Of a DNA stretch of 7,851 nucleotides, positions 1-5,684 are shown one piece after another. Position 1 is the first letter of the stretch. Each line of letters starts with the position of its first letter. A program made the translations under genes and the position numbers. Source of the DNA: Nitrospirota bacterium (GTDB lineage Bacteria > Nitrospirota > Nitrospiria > Nitrospirales > NS-4); contig VBOK01000146.1 of assembly GCA_005877565.1 (NCBI GenBank), forward strand, positions 1-7,851, read 5' to 3'. Under the pieces are notes generated by a model. That model was not told where the DNA came from and ran no database searches. It was given only the letters and a program-made list of their open reading frames with translations.

Positions 1-1
1 C

Positions 2-130
2 GACACGGTCCGCAGCTTCAAGGAAGTCATCGAGGGCAAGCACGACGACCTGCCGGAGCAGGCGTTCTACATGGTCGGCGGGATCGAAGAGGTGCTCGAG
101 AAGGCCGAGCGCCTGAAGAAGGGGGTATGA
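2..130 (+). CDS. atpD: F1Fo-ATP synthase subunit beta, C-terminal fragment (partial, cut by window edge)
   Basis: Only the last 42 codons lie in the window, read in frame 2 to a TGA stop. The peptide begins DTVRSFKEVIEGKHDDLPEQ and continues with AFYMVGGIEEV, the conserved C-terminal helical end of the F1 beta (catalytic) subunit, which hydrolyses or makes ATP at the membrane-bound F1Fo complex. The Walker motifs and the rest of the catalytic domain lie upstream of the window. The stop overlaps the next start as ATGA, so beta and epsilon are translationally coupled, which is the usual end of an atp operon. Identification rests on a short but very characteristic C-terminus and on the adjacent epsilon gene. 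Confidence 0.95.
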   Translation, partial: DTVRSFKEVIEGKHDDLPEQAFYMVGGIEEVLEKAERLKKGV

Positions 131-546
131 GCAAAATCCTCCTCGAAATCGTCACGCCCGACAAGCTCTTCCTCAGCAAGGAGGTGGACGAGGTCATCTG
201 TCCTGGCGCCGACGGGGACTTCGGCGTCCTCCCTGGACATTGCCAGTTTCTCTCCACCCTGCGCGTCGGAGAGCTGCAGTACCGGATCGGAGAGGAGTCC
301 CATTTCTTCTCGGTCATGTGGGGGTTCGTGGACGTGACGCCGACGCGCGTCACCGTGCTGGCGGAAGTCGCCGAGAAGGCCGAGGACATCGATATTGAGC
401 GCGCCCAAGCCAAGGTGCTGGAAGCCGAGGCCAAGGTGGCCGCGGGCGGCTCACGCGACGCGATGGAGGCCGCGCTCACCAGTCTGGAGAAGGCCCGCCT
501 GCGCAAGAAGGTCGCCGAGCGCCTGCAGAAGAGCCGGACGCGCTAA
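127..546 (+). CDS. atpC: F1Fo-ATP synthase subunit epsilon
   Basis: This 139-residue protein is of normal length for the epsilon subunit, the central-stalk protein that couples the rotor to F1 and restrains ATP hydrolysis. The N-terminal beta-sandwich (about residues 1-85) carries the family signature GDFGVLPGH at 30-38, preceded by DEVICPGADG, and a GFVDV segment at 66-70 matching the usual GFxEV. The C-terminal part (about 86-139), starting AEDIDIERAQ, is rich in Ala, Glu, Lys and Arg and fits the two-helix hairpin that can insert into F1. The ATG overlaps the atpD stop by four bases, so no separate ribosome site is needed. It is the last gene of the atp operon here: the next gene lies on the other strand after 70 bases, and I see no convincing intrinsic terminator in that gap. 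Confidence 0.97.
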   Translation: MSKILLEIVTPDKLFLSKEVDEVICPGADGDFGVLPGHCQFLSTLRVGELQYRIGEESHFFSVMWGFVDVTPTRVTVLAEVAEKAEDIDIERAQAKVLEAEAKVAAGGSRDAMEAALTSLEKARLRKKVAERLQKSRTR

Positions 547-616
547 CTTTTACCAACGGGTCCGGTCGCGTCCGGCGGCATCCGCCAATCACCGCACAAT
601 TACGCTTTGAGGAAGA

Positions 617-1261
617 TCAGACGGAGTGCCCATTGCCGTTTGGCGCCTTCTCGTTCACGCACTGGACGAGGTGCCAGAGGCGGAGAGGATTCACTTTCTG
701 CTTGTAGAGCACGGTGAGGTGAGTGCCGTCGAGGACCGTCGCCAGTGAGAGGTCAGTTCGCCAGCCCAGCTGCTTGCAGAAGGGTGAGAGCACCTTCTCG
801 ATCGTGTTGATGATCGGGTTGCCGTTGCTGAAGTGATTCAAGAGGATGATGCGCCCACCCGGCTTGCAGACCCGCACCATCTCCTGCATCACCATCCGGT
901 AGTCGGGTACCGCCGTGACCACGTAGGCGGCCATCACGGCGTCGAAACTGTCGTCCGGGAATTCCATCGCCGAGGCGTCCATGCGCTGCAAGGTGACATG
1001 CGCAAGCCCGAGTTCCCGGACCCGTAGCTGGCACCTGGCCAGCATGCCAGCCGAGAGGTCGATCCCGACCACCTCGCAGGTTCGCGGGTAGCACGGCAGG
1101 GCCAGGCCTGTGCCCACGCCCACTTCCAGCACGCGCTCGCCCGGGGAGAGGTTCAGGAGGCGGACCGCATGCTCGCGCCCGTCATGGAAGATCTTGCCGA
1201 AGATGTGGTCGTAGACTCTCGCGTAGCTGGTGTAGACCCGTTCGACTTTCGCCGTGTCCAT
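617..1261 (-). CDS. pmtA: Class I SAM-dependent methyltransferase, PmtA-like (phosphatidylethanolamine N-methyltransferase)
   Basis: The 214-residue protein has a complete Rossmann methyltransferase core: motif I VLEVGVGTG at 44-52, VGID at 65-68 ending in the acidic residue expected to hold the SAM ribose, an RMDA segment at 93-96, and KPGGR at 133-137. The N-terminal VERVYTSYARVYDHIFG and the later LNHF (141-144) followed by LGWRTDLSL resemble the Rhodobacter/Agrobacterium PmtA family, which methylates phosphatidylethanolamine towards phosphatidylcholine at the inner membrane face. From sequence alone a ubiquinone/menaquinone-type or other methyltransferase cannot be excluded, but PmtA is the best fit. 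A GAGGTG ribosome-site-like sequence lies only two bases before the ATG. A strong promoter about 120 bases upstream drives it, separately from the nuclease gene behind it. It converges on atpC with a 70-base gap. Confidence 0.8.
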   Translation of the reverse strand: MDTAKVERVYTSYARVYDHIFGKIFHDGREHAVRLLNLSPGERVLEVGVGTGLALPCYPRTCEVVGIDLSAGMLARCQLRVRELGLAHVTLQRMDASAMEFPDDSFDAVMAAYVVTAVPDYRMVMQEMVRVCKPGGRIILLNHFSNGNPIINTIEKVLSPFCKQLGWRTDLSLATVLDGTHLTVLYKQKVNPLRLWHLVQCVNEKAPNGNGHSV

Positions 1262-1381
1262 AACACCTCGAAGCTCTACTCAGCGAACTTCTTGGTCCGA
1301 TCGCTCGTGTTACAGGCCGACGCTTCCGTGTGCCAGGGATTCGCGGCTCGAACGGACGCTTACGTAGGGCAAAACGGCCCC

Positions 1382-1410
1382 ACTCTAGCCAAACAGGGAA
1401 AGCTTGTCAA
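1382..1410 (-). promoter_or_regulatory. Near-consensus sigma70-type promoter for the pmtA-like gene
   Basis: On the minus strand there is a perfect -35 box TTGACA (1405-1410), an exact 17-base spacer (1388-1404) and a -10 box TAGAGT (1382-1387). The expected transcription start is near 1375, giving a leader of about 115 bases before the methyltransferase ATG. The -35 box begins four bases after the stop of the upstream nuclease gene, so the two genes are probably separate transcription units. No terminator hairpin fits between them. I see no riboswitch-like fold in the leader, only a spaced 7-base direct repeat (GACGCTT at 1319-1325 and 1355-1361) that may be chance. Confidence 0.75.
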
Positions 1411-1414
1411 GGTG

Positions 1415-2365
1415 TTATGGGCCGAGATGGTCGGCATCGTATCCCAGGAGGCGCAGATGCTTGGCGAATTCAGTGAATCCATGTACGGTGTAGACCTTCT
1501 TCGGAGCGGCTTGGCGGACGAGCGCGAGGAGCTCCTGAAAGTCGGCGTGGTCCGAGAGCGGAATGGCCTCGTCCACCCGGTAGCGAAAGCGGCAGTTGCG
1601 GTCCATCGCCCAGCCGGTCAGCATGGCCGTGCGGCAGGGGCCGATGTCTTCGAGGATCTGGGAGCGCCGCAGGTGCGGCGGAAGGATGACCACTTGGCCG
1701 CGCACGCCCTCCTCCCCGAGCGTCGGGTCCAGGAGCTCGTAGCGGCCGAACCGCACGCCGTATTCTTCGTAGATGCGCGCGATGCGAAAGACTGGCTCGG
1801 CCACCGCGCAGCTGTACCCGCGGTCGCCCAGGAGCTTCATGGCCTCCTGCCCCTTGCCCAGCGCGTAGGCCAGCAGCACCGGGGTCAGCCCCTCGTTCCA
1901 GGTCCCCTCGATGAAGCGGCAGAGCCGCCGCGCTACCTCGGCCGGCTCTGGAAACACGTAATGCGGGCGCCCAAACGTACACTCCATCACGAGGATGTCG
2001 CAGGGCTCCACGGTGATCGGCTCCGCCGTGAGGCCTTCCCGCATCCGGCAATCGCCCGTGTACACGATCCGACGGCCCTTGTGCTCAATGAGGATCTGCG
2101 AGGAGCCCAGGATGTGCCCGGCCGGCAGAAGCCAGCAGCGCGCGCCGTCCACTTCGAACGGGGCGTGGAACGCGTGCGTCTCCGCAAGGGTGCGGCCCAG
2201 GCGATGTTCGTAGAGCCGGGCGGTCTGTGGCGAGGCGATGATCCGGCGATGCCGGATGGCGTGGTCGCTGTGAGCGTGCGAGACGAAGCACTGATCGCGG
2301 GACCGAGTGGCGTCCAGCCACAGGGCCATTCCCTGCACGCGCAGTCCGCCATCGTGCTCGATCAT
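1415..2365 (-). CDS. Metallo-beta-lactamase-fold nuclease, DNA-ligase-associated exonuclease type
   Basis: This 316-residue protein has the full metal-site series of the metallo-beta-lactamase/beta-CASP nucleases: HAHSDH at 30-35, the GH of PAGHILGSSQ (His84), TGD (Asp105), MECTFG (Glu128), SDHAD at 271-275 and a late VHG (His295). The N-terminal GLRVQGMALWLDATR, the LLAYALGKGQEAM segment (164-176) and the overall length match the bacterial group annotated as putative DNA-ligase-associated exonucleases (COG1236-like). By family it should be a zinc-dependent nuclease in the cytoplasm acting on DNA or RNA ends. The usual companions of the group (ATP-dependent ligase, Lhr-like helicase, metallophosphoesterase) are absent from this window, so the role in repair is assumed. 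Its ATG is 9 bases from a -10-like element with no clear ribosome site apart from a GGGG run. Confidence 0.85.
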   Translation of the reverse strand: MIEHDGGLRVQGMALWLDATRSRDQCFVSHAHSDHAIRHRRIIASPQTARLYEHRLGRTLAETHAFHAPFEVDGARCWLLPAGHILGSSQILIEHKGRRIVYTGDCRMREGLTAEPITVEPCDILVMECTFGRPHYVFPEPAEVARRLCRFIEGTWNEGLTPVLLAYALGKGQEAMKLLGDRGYSCAVAEPVFRIARIYEEYGVRFGRYELLDPTLGEEGVRGQVVILPPHLRRSQILEDIGPCRTAMLTGWAMDRNCRFRYRVDEAIPLSDHADFQELLALVRQAAPKKVYTVHGFTEFAKHLRLLGYDADHLGP

Positions 2366-2374
2366 TAAACCCCA

Positions 2375-2403
2375 TTTCTATACTCATCTGATGACCGATG
2401 CAA
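2375..2403 (-). promoter_or_regulatory. Possible promoter of the MBL-fold nuclease gene, very short leader
   Basis: On the minus strand TTGCAT (2398-2403) is followed after 17 bases by TAGAAA (2375-2380), each matching four of six consensus positions. An alternative -10 is TATAGA two bases upstream. The nuclease ATG starts 9 bases after the -10 box, so transcription would begin within a few bases of the start codon. The element overlaps the left edge of the 2403-2422 dyad, so the two divergent genes may share control. The match is moderate and there is no independent evidence. Confidence 0.45.
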
Positions 2404-2422
2404 GAGGGTTATGCTACCCTCT
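2403..2422. repeat. Perfect 7-bp inverted repeat with TATGCT in its loop (operator or start-codon hairpin)
   Basis: AGAGGGT (2403-2409) and ACCCTCT (2416-2422) are perfect inverted repeats separated by TATGCT. As DNA, TATGCT is a good -10 hexamer for the plus-strand membrane gene, so the arms would form an operator centred on the -10; transcription would then begin near 2422 and the in-frame ATG at 2429 would be used. As RNA, if transcription starts further upstream, the same dyad would be a hairpin that hides the GAGGG ribosome-site-like sequence and places the ATG at 2411 in the loop. The sequence does not decide between the two. No good -35 is visible for the first option. Confidence 0.6.
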
Positions 2423-3013
2423 CGACTCATGCATGCGGCCTTTCTTCTCGGCGCGGTGCTGATCCTTGGCTTGGTCGTGGCGGACTGGATGGCGTTCAAC
2501 CGCATGTCACCCACGTCCGTTCGCTACGGGGTGGTGGTCGGACGGCGCGAGGAGCCGTTGGTGGTGCGGCGCGACCGCTTTGATGCCGGGGGCCTGCTGC
2601 AATTACCGCGCGGGTGGGCGCGGCTCGTTCCGGAGCACCGCGCCGTCCAGCTCCTGCCCGACCGCAAGCGGTTCGGGATCGCTGTCCGCACGGCCTGGCC
2701 GCTGAACGGGTTCGTGCATTACGCGGCCTTGGACGAACGCGCACCGGTGACGCTGACGAAGCGGATGCCGTGGTCGTCGGCCCTATTGACCGGAGCCTGG
2801 TTCCTCACGGTCGCAGGCGGGACGCTGGTCTATCTCGTGGCGTTTGCCTTCGCCGGCGGGCTCTCTTCGGCCGGCGGCGCCTTTCTGGGCGTCGCCTTGA
2901 GCGGGCTGGGACTGCTGGTGTGCCTGTTTGGCCTCGTGGTTGTGGTCGCCGCCTATCGGCTGGAGGACAAGCGGTTGATGGCGGTATTCGAAGAGTTCAA
3001 GGCGGCGCTTTGA
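2411..3013 (+). CDS. Unknown membrane protein, three predicted transmembrane helices
   Basis: I do not recognise this 200-residue protein. It has a hydrophobic helix at about 8-24 (AAFLLGAVLILGLVV), a polar region of about 95 residues (27-122) rich in Arg and Val that looks beta-rich and extracytoplasmic or membrane-peripheral, then two helices at about 123-148 and 157-181, and a short charged tail ending EEFKAAL. No catalytic motif or cysteine pair stands out. The start is uncertain: ATG 2411 has GAGGG two bases upstream and keeps Arg5 before the first helix, whereas ATG 2429 (residue 7) fits a promoter with TATGCT as its -10. It is divergent from the MBL nuclease (45-base gap), and its end overlaps the next, convergent gene by 17 bases. 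Coding is supported by the clean helix pattern and normal GC-rich codon use. Confidence 0.75.
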   Translation: MLPSRLMHAAFLLGAVLILGLVVADWMAFNRMSPTSVRYGVVVGRREEPLVVRRDRFDAGGLLQLPRGWARLVPEHRAVQLLPDRKRFGIAVRTAWPLNGFVHYAALDERAPVTLTKRMPWSSALLTGAWFLTVAGGTLVYLVAFAFAGGLSSAGGAFLGVALSGLGLLVCLFGLVVVVAAYRLEDKRLMAVFEEFKAAL

Positions 3014-3347
3014 ATGCGTCTGTGAAGGGCTGGCACTCTGGGGCGAGGAGCTCGGGACGGTCCGCCAACAGCTTGCTGATGATGCCCCGGTTCTTTTTCG
3101 CCAGGCCGGAGTCGATGAAGACCTGCGTGAAGAGGGCGTTCTGGGAAGCCGGGTCGGTGGCGGTCGCGCGCAGGGTAGGCTCAGACAGGGCCGAGAGCCT
3201 ATCGCGCAGAGCCAGGATGGCCTTCTCCACGCTGTGGTAGGGTGGCGTGATCTGCAAGGAACGGTAGAGCAGCATCACGCGTTGCCGGAAATCCGCCTCC
3301 AGCCGGCCGCGGAGCTCGCTGGGAGGCAGAGAAGGCATCGTTAACAT
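2997..3347 (-). CDS. Small hypothetical helical protein
   Basis: From the ATG at 3347 this encodes 116 residues of unknown function. The sequence looks all-helical and soluble: a segment about LRGRLEADFRQRVMLLYRSL, then YHSVEKAILALRDRLSAL, then a tail containing GLAKKNRGIISKLLADRPELL. There is no signal peptide, Cys motif or recognisable DNA-binding motif. The frame stays open upstream to 3455, but that extension would run through the divergent promoter region and into the PHP gene's signal sequence, so the ATG at 3347 (or the one at 3338) is preferred. A TACAAT -10-like box lies 10 bases before ATG 3347 and there is no ribosome site. Its stop lies inside the end of the convergent membrane-protein gene. 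Its divergent arrangement with the PHP gene, sharing a dyad, makes co-regulation likely. Confidence 0.7.
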   Translation of the reverse strand: MLTMPSLPPSELRGRLEADFRQRVMLLYRSLQITPPYHSVEKAILALRDRLSALSEPTLRATATDPASQNALFTQVFIDSGLAKKNRGIISKLLADRPELLAPECQPFTDAFKAPP

Positions 3348-3357
3348 GGCGACGGGT

Positions 3358-3363
3358 ATTGTA
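3358..3363 (-). promoter_or_regulatory. -10-like element (TACAAT) of the small hypothetical gene
   Basis: On the minus strand TACAAT matches five of six positions of the sigma70 -10 consensus and ends 10 bases before the ATG at 3347, implying a leader of only a few bases. No good -35 sits at 16-18 bases, so an activator or an extended -10 may be needed. Its upstream edge overlaps the left arm of the dyad at 3362-3384. Confidence 0.45.
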
Positions 3364-3384
3364 CCAGACCCGCCTGATCTGGTA
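3362..3384. promoter_or_regulatory. Operator-like dyad TACCAGA-N9-TCTGGTA between divergent genes
   Basis: A perfect 7-bp inverted repeat (3362-3368 and 3378-3384) spans 23 bp of the 49-base gap between the small hypothetical gene and the PHP metallohydrolase gene. Its left arm touches the minus-strand TACAAT box and its right arm overlaps a weak plus-strand -10 (TAGCGT, 3383-3388). That is the placing expected for a dimeric repressor that controls both genes. The half-site spacing (16 bp centre to centre) is longer than a single helical turn, and no regulator gene is visible in the window. Confidence 0.5.
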
Positions 3385-3396
3385 GCGTCTTGTTCC

Positions 3397-4650
3397 GTGT
3401 GGACTCGCCGTCGATTCGTCCAGGCTGTGCTCGCCGCCGGCTTGGGCGCTTTCATTCCTGTTATCGGCGGGTGCTCGTCGACGCCTTCTGTCGGGGCGAT
3501 CCGCGATGCGCTCCAAGCGTTGCGGCGCCAGCGGATCGCGCCGCCGCCGTTCGAAGGATACCGGGAGTTCCGCGGCGTCGTTCATGCCCACACCGCGCTG
3601 TCGCATGACAGCACCGGCACCGTCGAGGAGATCCTCAAGGCCGCCGGCTCCGCCAAGCTCGACTTTCTCGTCACGACCGATCACTACACGCCCAAGATCT
3701 TTACGGAAGGCCTGGACGGCCCCCGGGGCTCGCTGTTGGTGGTGCGTGGGGTCGAGATCCCTCTGGGATGCACGCGGCAGGGTGCGCTGACGCGCCGGTG
3801 CGCCAGCGTGCTGGCCATTGGGCTTCGCGGTCCGCTCGTCCCGGGCCCTAACGGGGAATGGGACTTGGATGAGCTCTTTAAAGGGCTCCAGTCTCAAGGC
3901 GCGCTGGCCATCATCGCTCATCCACGCGGCCTGCTGAACCAGAGCTACTTCCGGTACGCCGACGGGCTCGAAATTTGCGATCTCGCCGACACGGTCCGGG
4001 ACCGTCTCGTGGACGTTCCCCGCTTTCTCCTGAACTTCTTCCTGGACTACGACGAGTATCAGGATGAGATCCTCCTGTCGCTCATTGTCGAACGGTCCAA
4101 TTGGAATCTTGTCGAGTGGGACCGCTTCACGAAGACACGGCGGTTCGTCGGTCTGGCGGGCAACGATGCGCACCAGAATCTCCAGGTGTTTGGTCGGCAG
4201 GCTGACCCGTATGCGTTGATCTTCAGGGCCGTGAACACGCATGTCCTGGCCCCGCTCGGGGTCGCAGAGAGTCTCCGTCCCCTCGCGCCCCCGCTGACGA
4301 CCGGAAATCTAATGAGCGCGCTTCGCGCGGGACGCTGCTTTGCTTCCTTCAATCTCCTGGCCGACGCTGCCGGCTTTCGGTTCGCGGCTCATGTCAAGGA
4401 CGGAGGGCCGGTGGTTGCCCTGATGGGCGATGATGTGCTGCTCCAGGACGGACTCGTCCTGGCGGCGCAATGTCCGGTACCAGGCGCCGTGGAGCTCCTG
4501 CGCGACGGGGTCCCGATCCGTCGGCAAGAGGGGCGCGAGCTCCTGCACCCAGTGGACCGCCCGGGGGTCTATCGGATCGAGGTATCGCTGCGGGTCGTGG
4601 ACCGCTGGCGTCCCTGGATCTTCTCCAACCCCATCTACGTGCGCGCCTAG
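3397..4650 (+). CDS. PHP-domain metallohydrolase (CehA/McbA-like), Tat-exported lipoprotein
   Basis: From the GTG at 3397 this gives 417 residues. The N-terminus WTRRRFVQAVLAAGLGAF with IGGCSS is a twin-arginine-type signal followed by a lipobox (Cys26), so the protein is probably exported, cleaved and lipid-anchored. An ATG at 3346 is in frame but would add 17 residues and cross the divergent promoter region. Counted from GTG, the metal ligands of a PHP phosphoesterase/amidohydrolase site are all present: HAH at 63-65, HD at 70-71, TDH at 94-96, Glu120 in VEIP, AHP at 174-176 and NDAH at 256-259. The C-terminal part, after NLMSALRAGRCFASF, is beta-rich and ends WIFSNPIYVRA, as in the CehA/McbA-type group. 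Substrate unknown: phosphoester, carbamate or amide hydrolysis are all possible. It converges on the aldolase gene with interlocked stops. Confidence 0.85.
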   Translation: MWTRRRFVQAVLAAGLGAFIPVIGGCSSTPSVGAIRDALQALRRQRIAPPPFEGYREFRGVVHAHTALSHDSTGTVEEILKAAGSAKLDFLVTTDHYTPKIFTEGLDGPRGSLLVVRGVEIPLGCTRQGALTRRCASVLAIGLRGPLVPGPNGEWDLDELFKGLQSQGALAIIAHPRGLLNQSYFRYADGLEICDLADTVRDRLVDVPRFLLNFFLDYDEYQDEILLSLIVERSNWNLVEWDRFTKTRRFVGLAGNDAHQNLQVFGRQADPYALIFRAVNTHVLAPLGVAESLRPLAPPLTTGNLMSALRAGRCFASFNLLADAAGFRFAAHVKDGGPVVALMGDDVLLQDGLVLAAQCPVPGAVELLRDGVPIRRQEGRELLHPVDRPGVYRIEVSLRVVDRWRPWIFSNPIYVRA

Positions 4651-5684
4651 GCAGCCAGTTTCGAAAACACTTTTTTCAGGATGGCGCAGGCCTGCTCGAT
4701 CTGATCCCGCGAGACGTCCAGGTGAGTCACCGCGCGGAGCGTGGTCGGGCTGAAGGGCACGAGCAGCAGCCCTTCGGCCTTGAGCAGCGCCAGCACCTCG
4801 TCGGCCGTGCGGCGCGTCTCGCTGATGTCGAAGACGACGATGTTGGTCTCGACGTGCGCCGGGTTGATCCGGACGCCGGGCAGCCCCGCCAGGGCCTCCG
4901 CCAGCCGTTTCGCGTGAGCGTGGTCCTCGGCCAGGCGCGCGACGTTGTGCTCGAGCGCGTAGAGACCCGCCGCCGCGAGGATCCCAGCCTGCCGCATCCC
5001 GCCCCCGAACATCTTCCGCAGACGGCGTAGCTTCACCACGCGCTCCCGGTCCGCGCAGATCAGCGAACCGACCGGGGCCCCGAGCCCCTTGGATAGGCAG
5101 AACGTCACCGTCTCGAAGTGCCGCGCGTACTCGGCCGCCGGGACACCGGTCGCCACGACTGCGTTGAACAACCGAGCCCCATCCAGATGCATGGCGATGC
5201 TCCGCGCCGCGGCCATCTTCCGGATGGCCTTGATCGTGTCGAGGGGATAGATCGTCCCACCGCCGCGGTTGTGGGTGTTCTCCAGGCAGATCAGGGTCGT
5301 CGGCGGGTTGTGATAGTCGGGCGGGCGGATGGCGGCTTCGATCTGGTCGACCTCTAGTACTCCGCGAGCCCCTGGGAGCCAACGGGTCTGCACCCCGGAG
5401 AGGCCCGCCGCCGCACCGCTTTCGTAGCGGACCACGTGCGCGCCGGCCTCGACGATGATCTCATCGCCCGGCTTCGTGTGCAGGCGGACCGACAGCTGGT
5501 TGCCCATGGTGCCGGAGGGGACGAACAGCGACGCGTCCTTCCCGAGCAGGCGCGCCGCCACGTCCTGTAGCCGGTTGACGGTCGGGTCCTCGCCGAAGAC
5601 GTCATCGCCGACCTCCGCTTGCGCCATCGCCTCGCGCATGGCCGGCGAGGGCTTGGTCACCGTGTCACTGCGCAGATCGATCAT
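4647..5684 (-). CDS. ltaE: Low-specificity L-threonine aldolase (PLP-dependent)
   Basis: The 345-residue protein is full length for the family that cleaves L-threonine, L-allo-threonine and other beta-hydroxy-alpha-amino acids to glycine plus an aldehyde in the cytoplasm. Visible family features are the N-terminal MIDLRSDTVTKPSPAMREAM, VGDDVFGEDPT at 25-35, FVPSGTMGNQ at 54-63, His83 (GAHVV) expected to stack on the cofactor, ENTHNRGGGTIYP at 135-147, LDGAR at 167-171, and SKGLGAPVGS at 198-207 with Lys199 as the Schiff-base lysine. The ATG at 5684 shares a base with the stop of the upstream oxygenase gene (TGATG), so translation is coupled. GGAAGA lies about ten bases upstream. The frame is open further upstream, but those residues do not fit the family. 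Its TAG stop lies in a CTAG that also carries the stop of the convergent PHP gene. Confidence 0.93.
   Translation of the reverse strand: MIDLRSDTVTKPSPAMREAMAQAEVGDDVFGEDPTVNRLQDVAARLLGKDASLFVPSGTMGNQLSVRLHTKPGDEIIVEAGAHVVRYESGAAAGLSGVQTRWLPGARGVLEVDQIEAAIRPPDYHNPPTTLICLENTHNRGGGTIYPLDTIKAIRKMAAARSIAMHLDGARLFNAVVATGVPAAEYARHFETVTFCLSKGLGAPVGSLICADRERVVKLRRLRKMFGGGMRQAGILAAAGLYALEHNVARLAEDHAHAKRLAEALAGLPGVRINPAHVETNIVVFDISETRRTADEVLALLKAEGLLLVPFSPTTLRAVTHLDVSRDQIEQACAILKKVFSKLAA

Noticed and set aside
574..586. GGCGG-CAT-CCGCC hairpin between atpC and the methyltransferase as a terminator
   Set aside because: The stem is only five pairs and no T-run follows on either strand; it is likely chance in GC-rich DNA.
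1319..1361. Direct repeat GACGCTT twice, 36 bases apart, in the pmtA leader
   Set aside because: Only seven bases match and there are two copies; too weak for a binding-site array or a CRISPR-like structure.
1169..2368. A 399-codon open frame on the plus strand across the MBL nuclease gene
   Set aside because: It is antisense to a gene with a full set of family metal motifs, it also runs into the pmtA start, and its translation shows no recognisable domain; long antisense frames are common in GC-rich DNA.
3199..4242. A 347-codon open frame on the minus strand opposite the PHP gene
   Set aside because: It lies over a gene with intact PHP motifs, its translation is low-complexity and charge-rich, and it also overlaps the small gene in another frame.
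4309..5382. A 357-codon minus-strand frame overlapping both the PHP and aldolase genes
   Set aside because: Its translation is dominated by Arg, Gly and Pro runs typical of an out-of-frame reading, and it crosses two genes with clear families.
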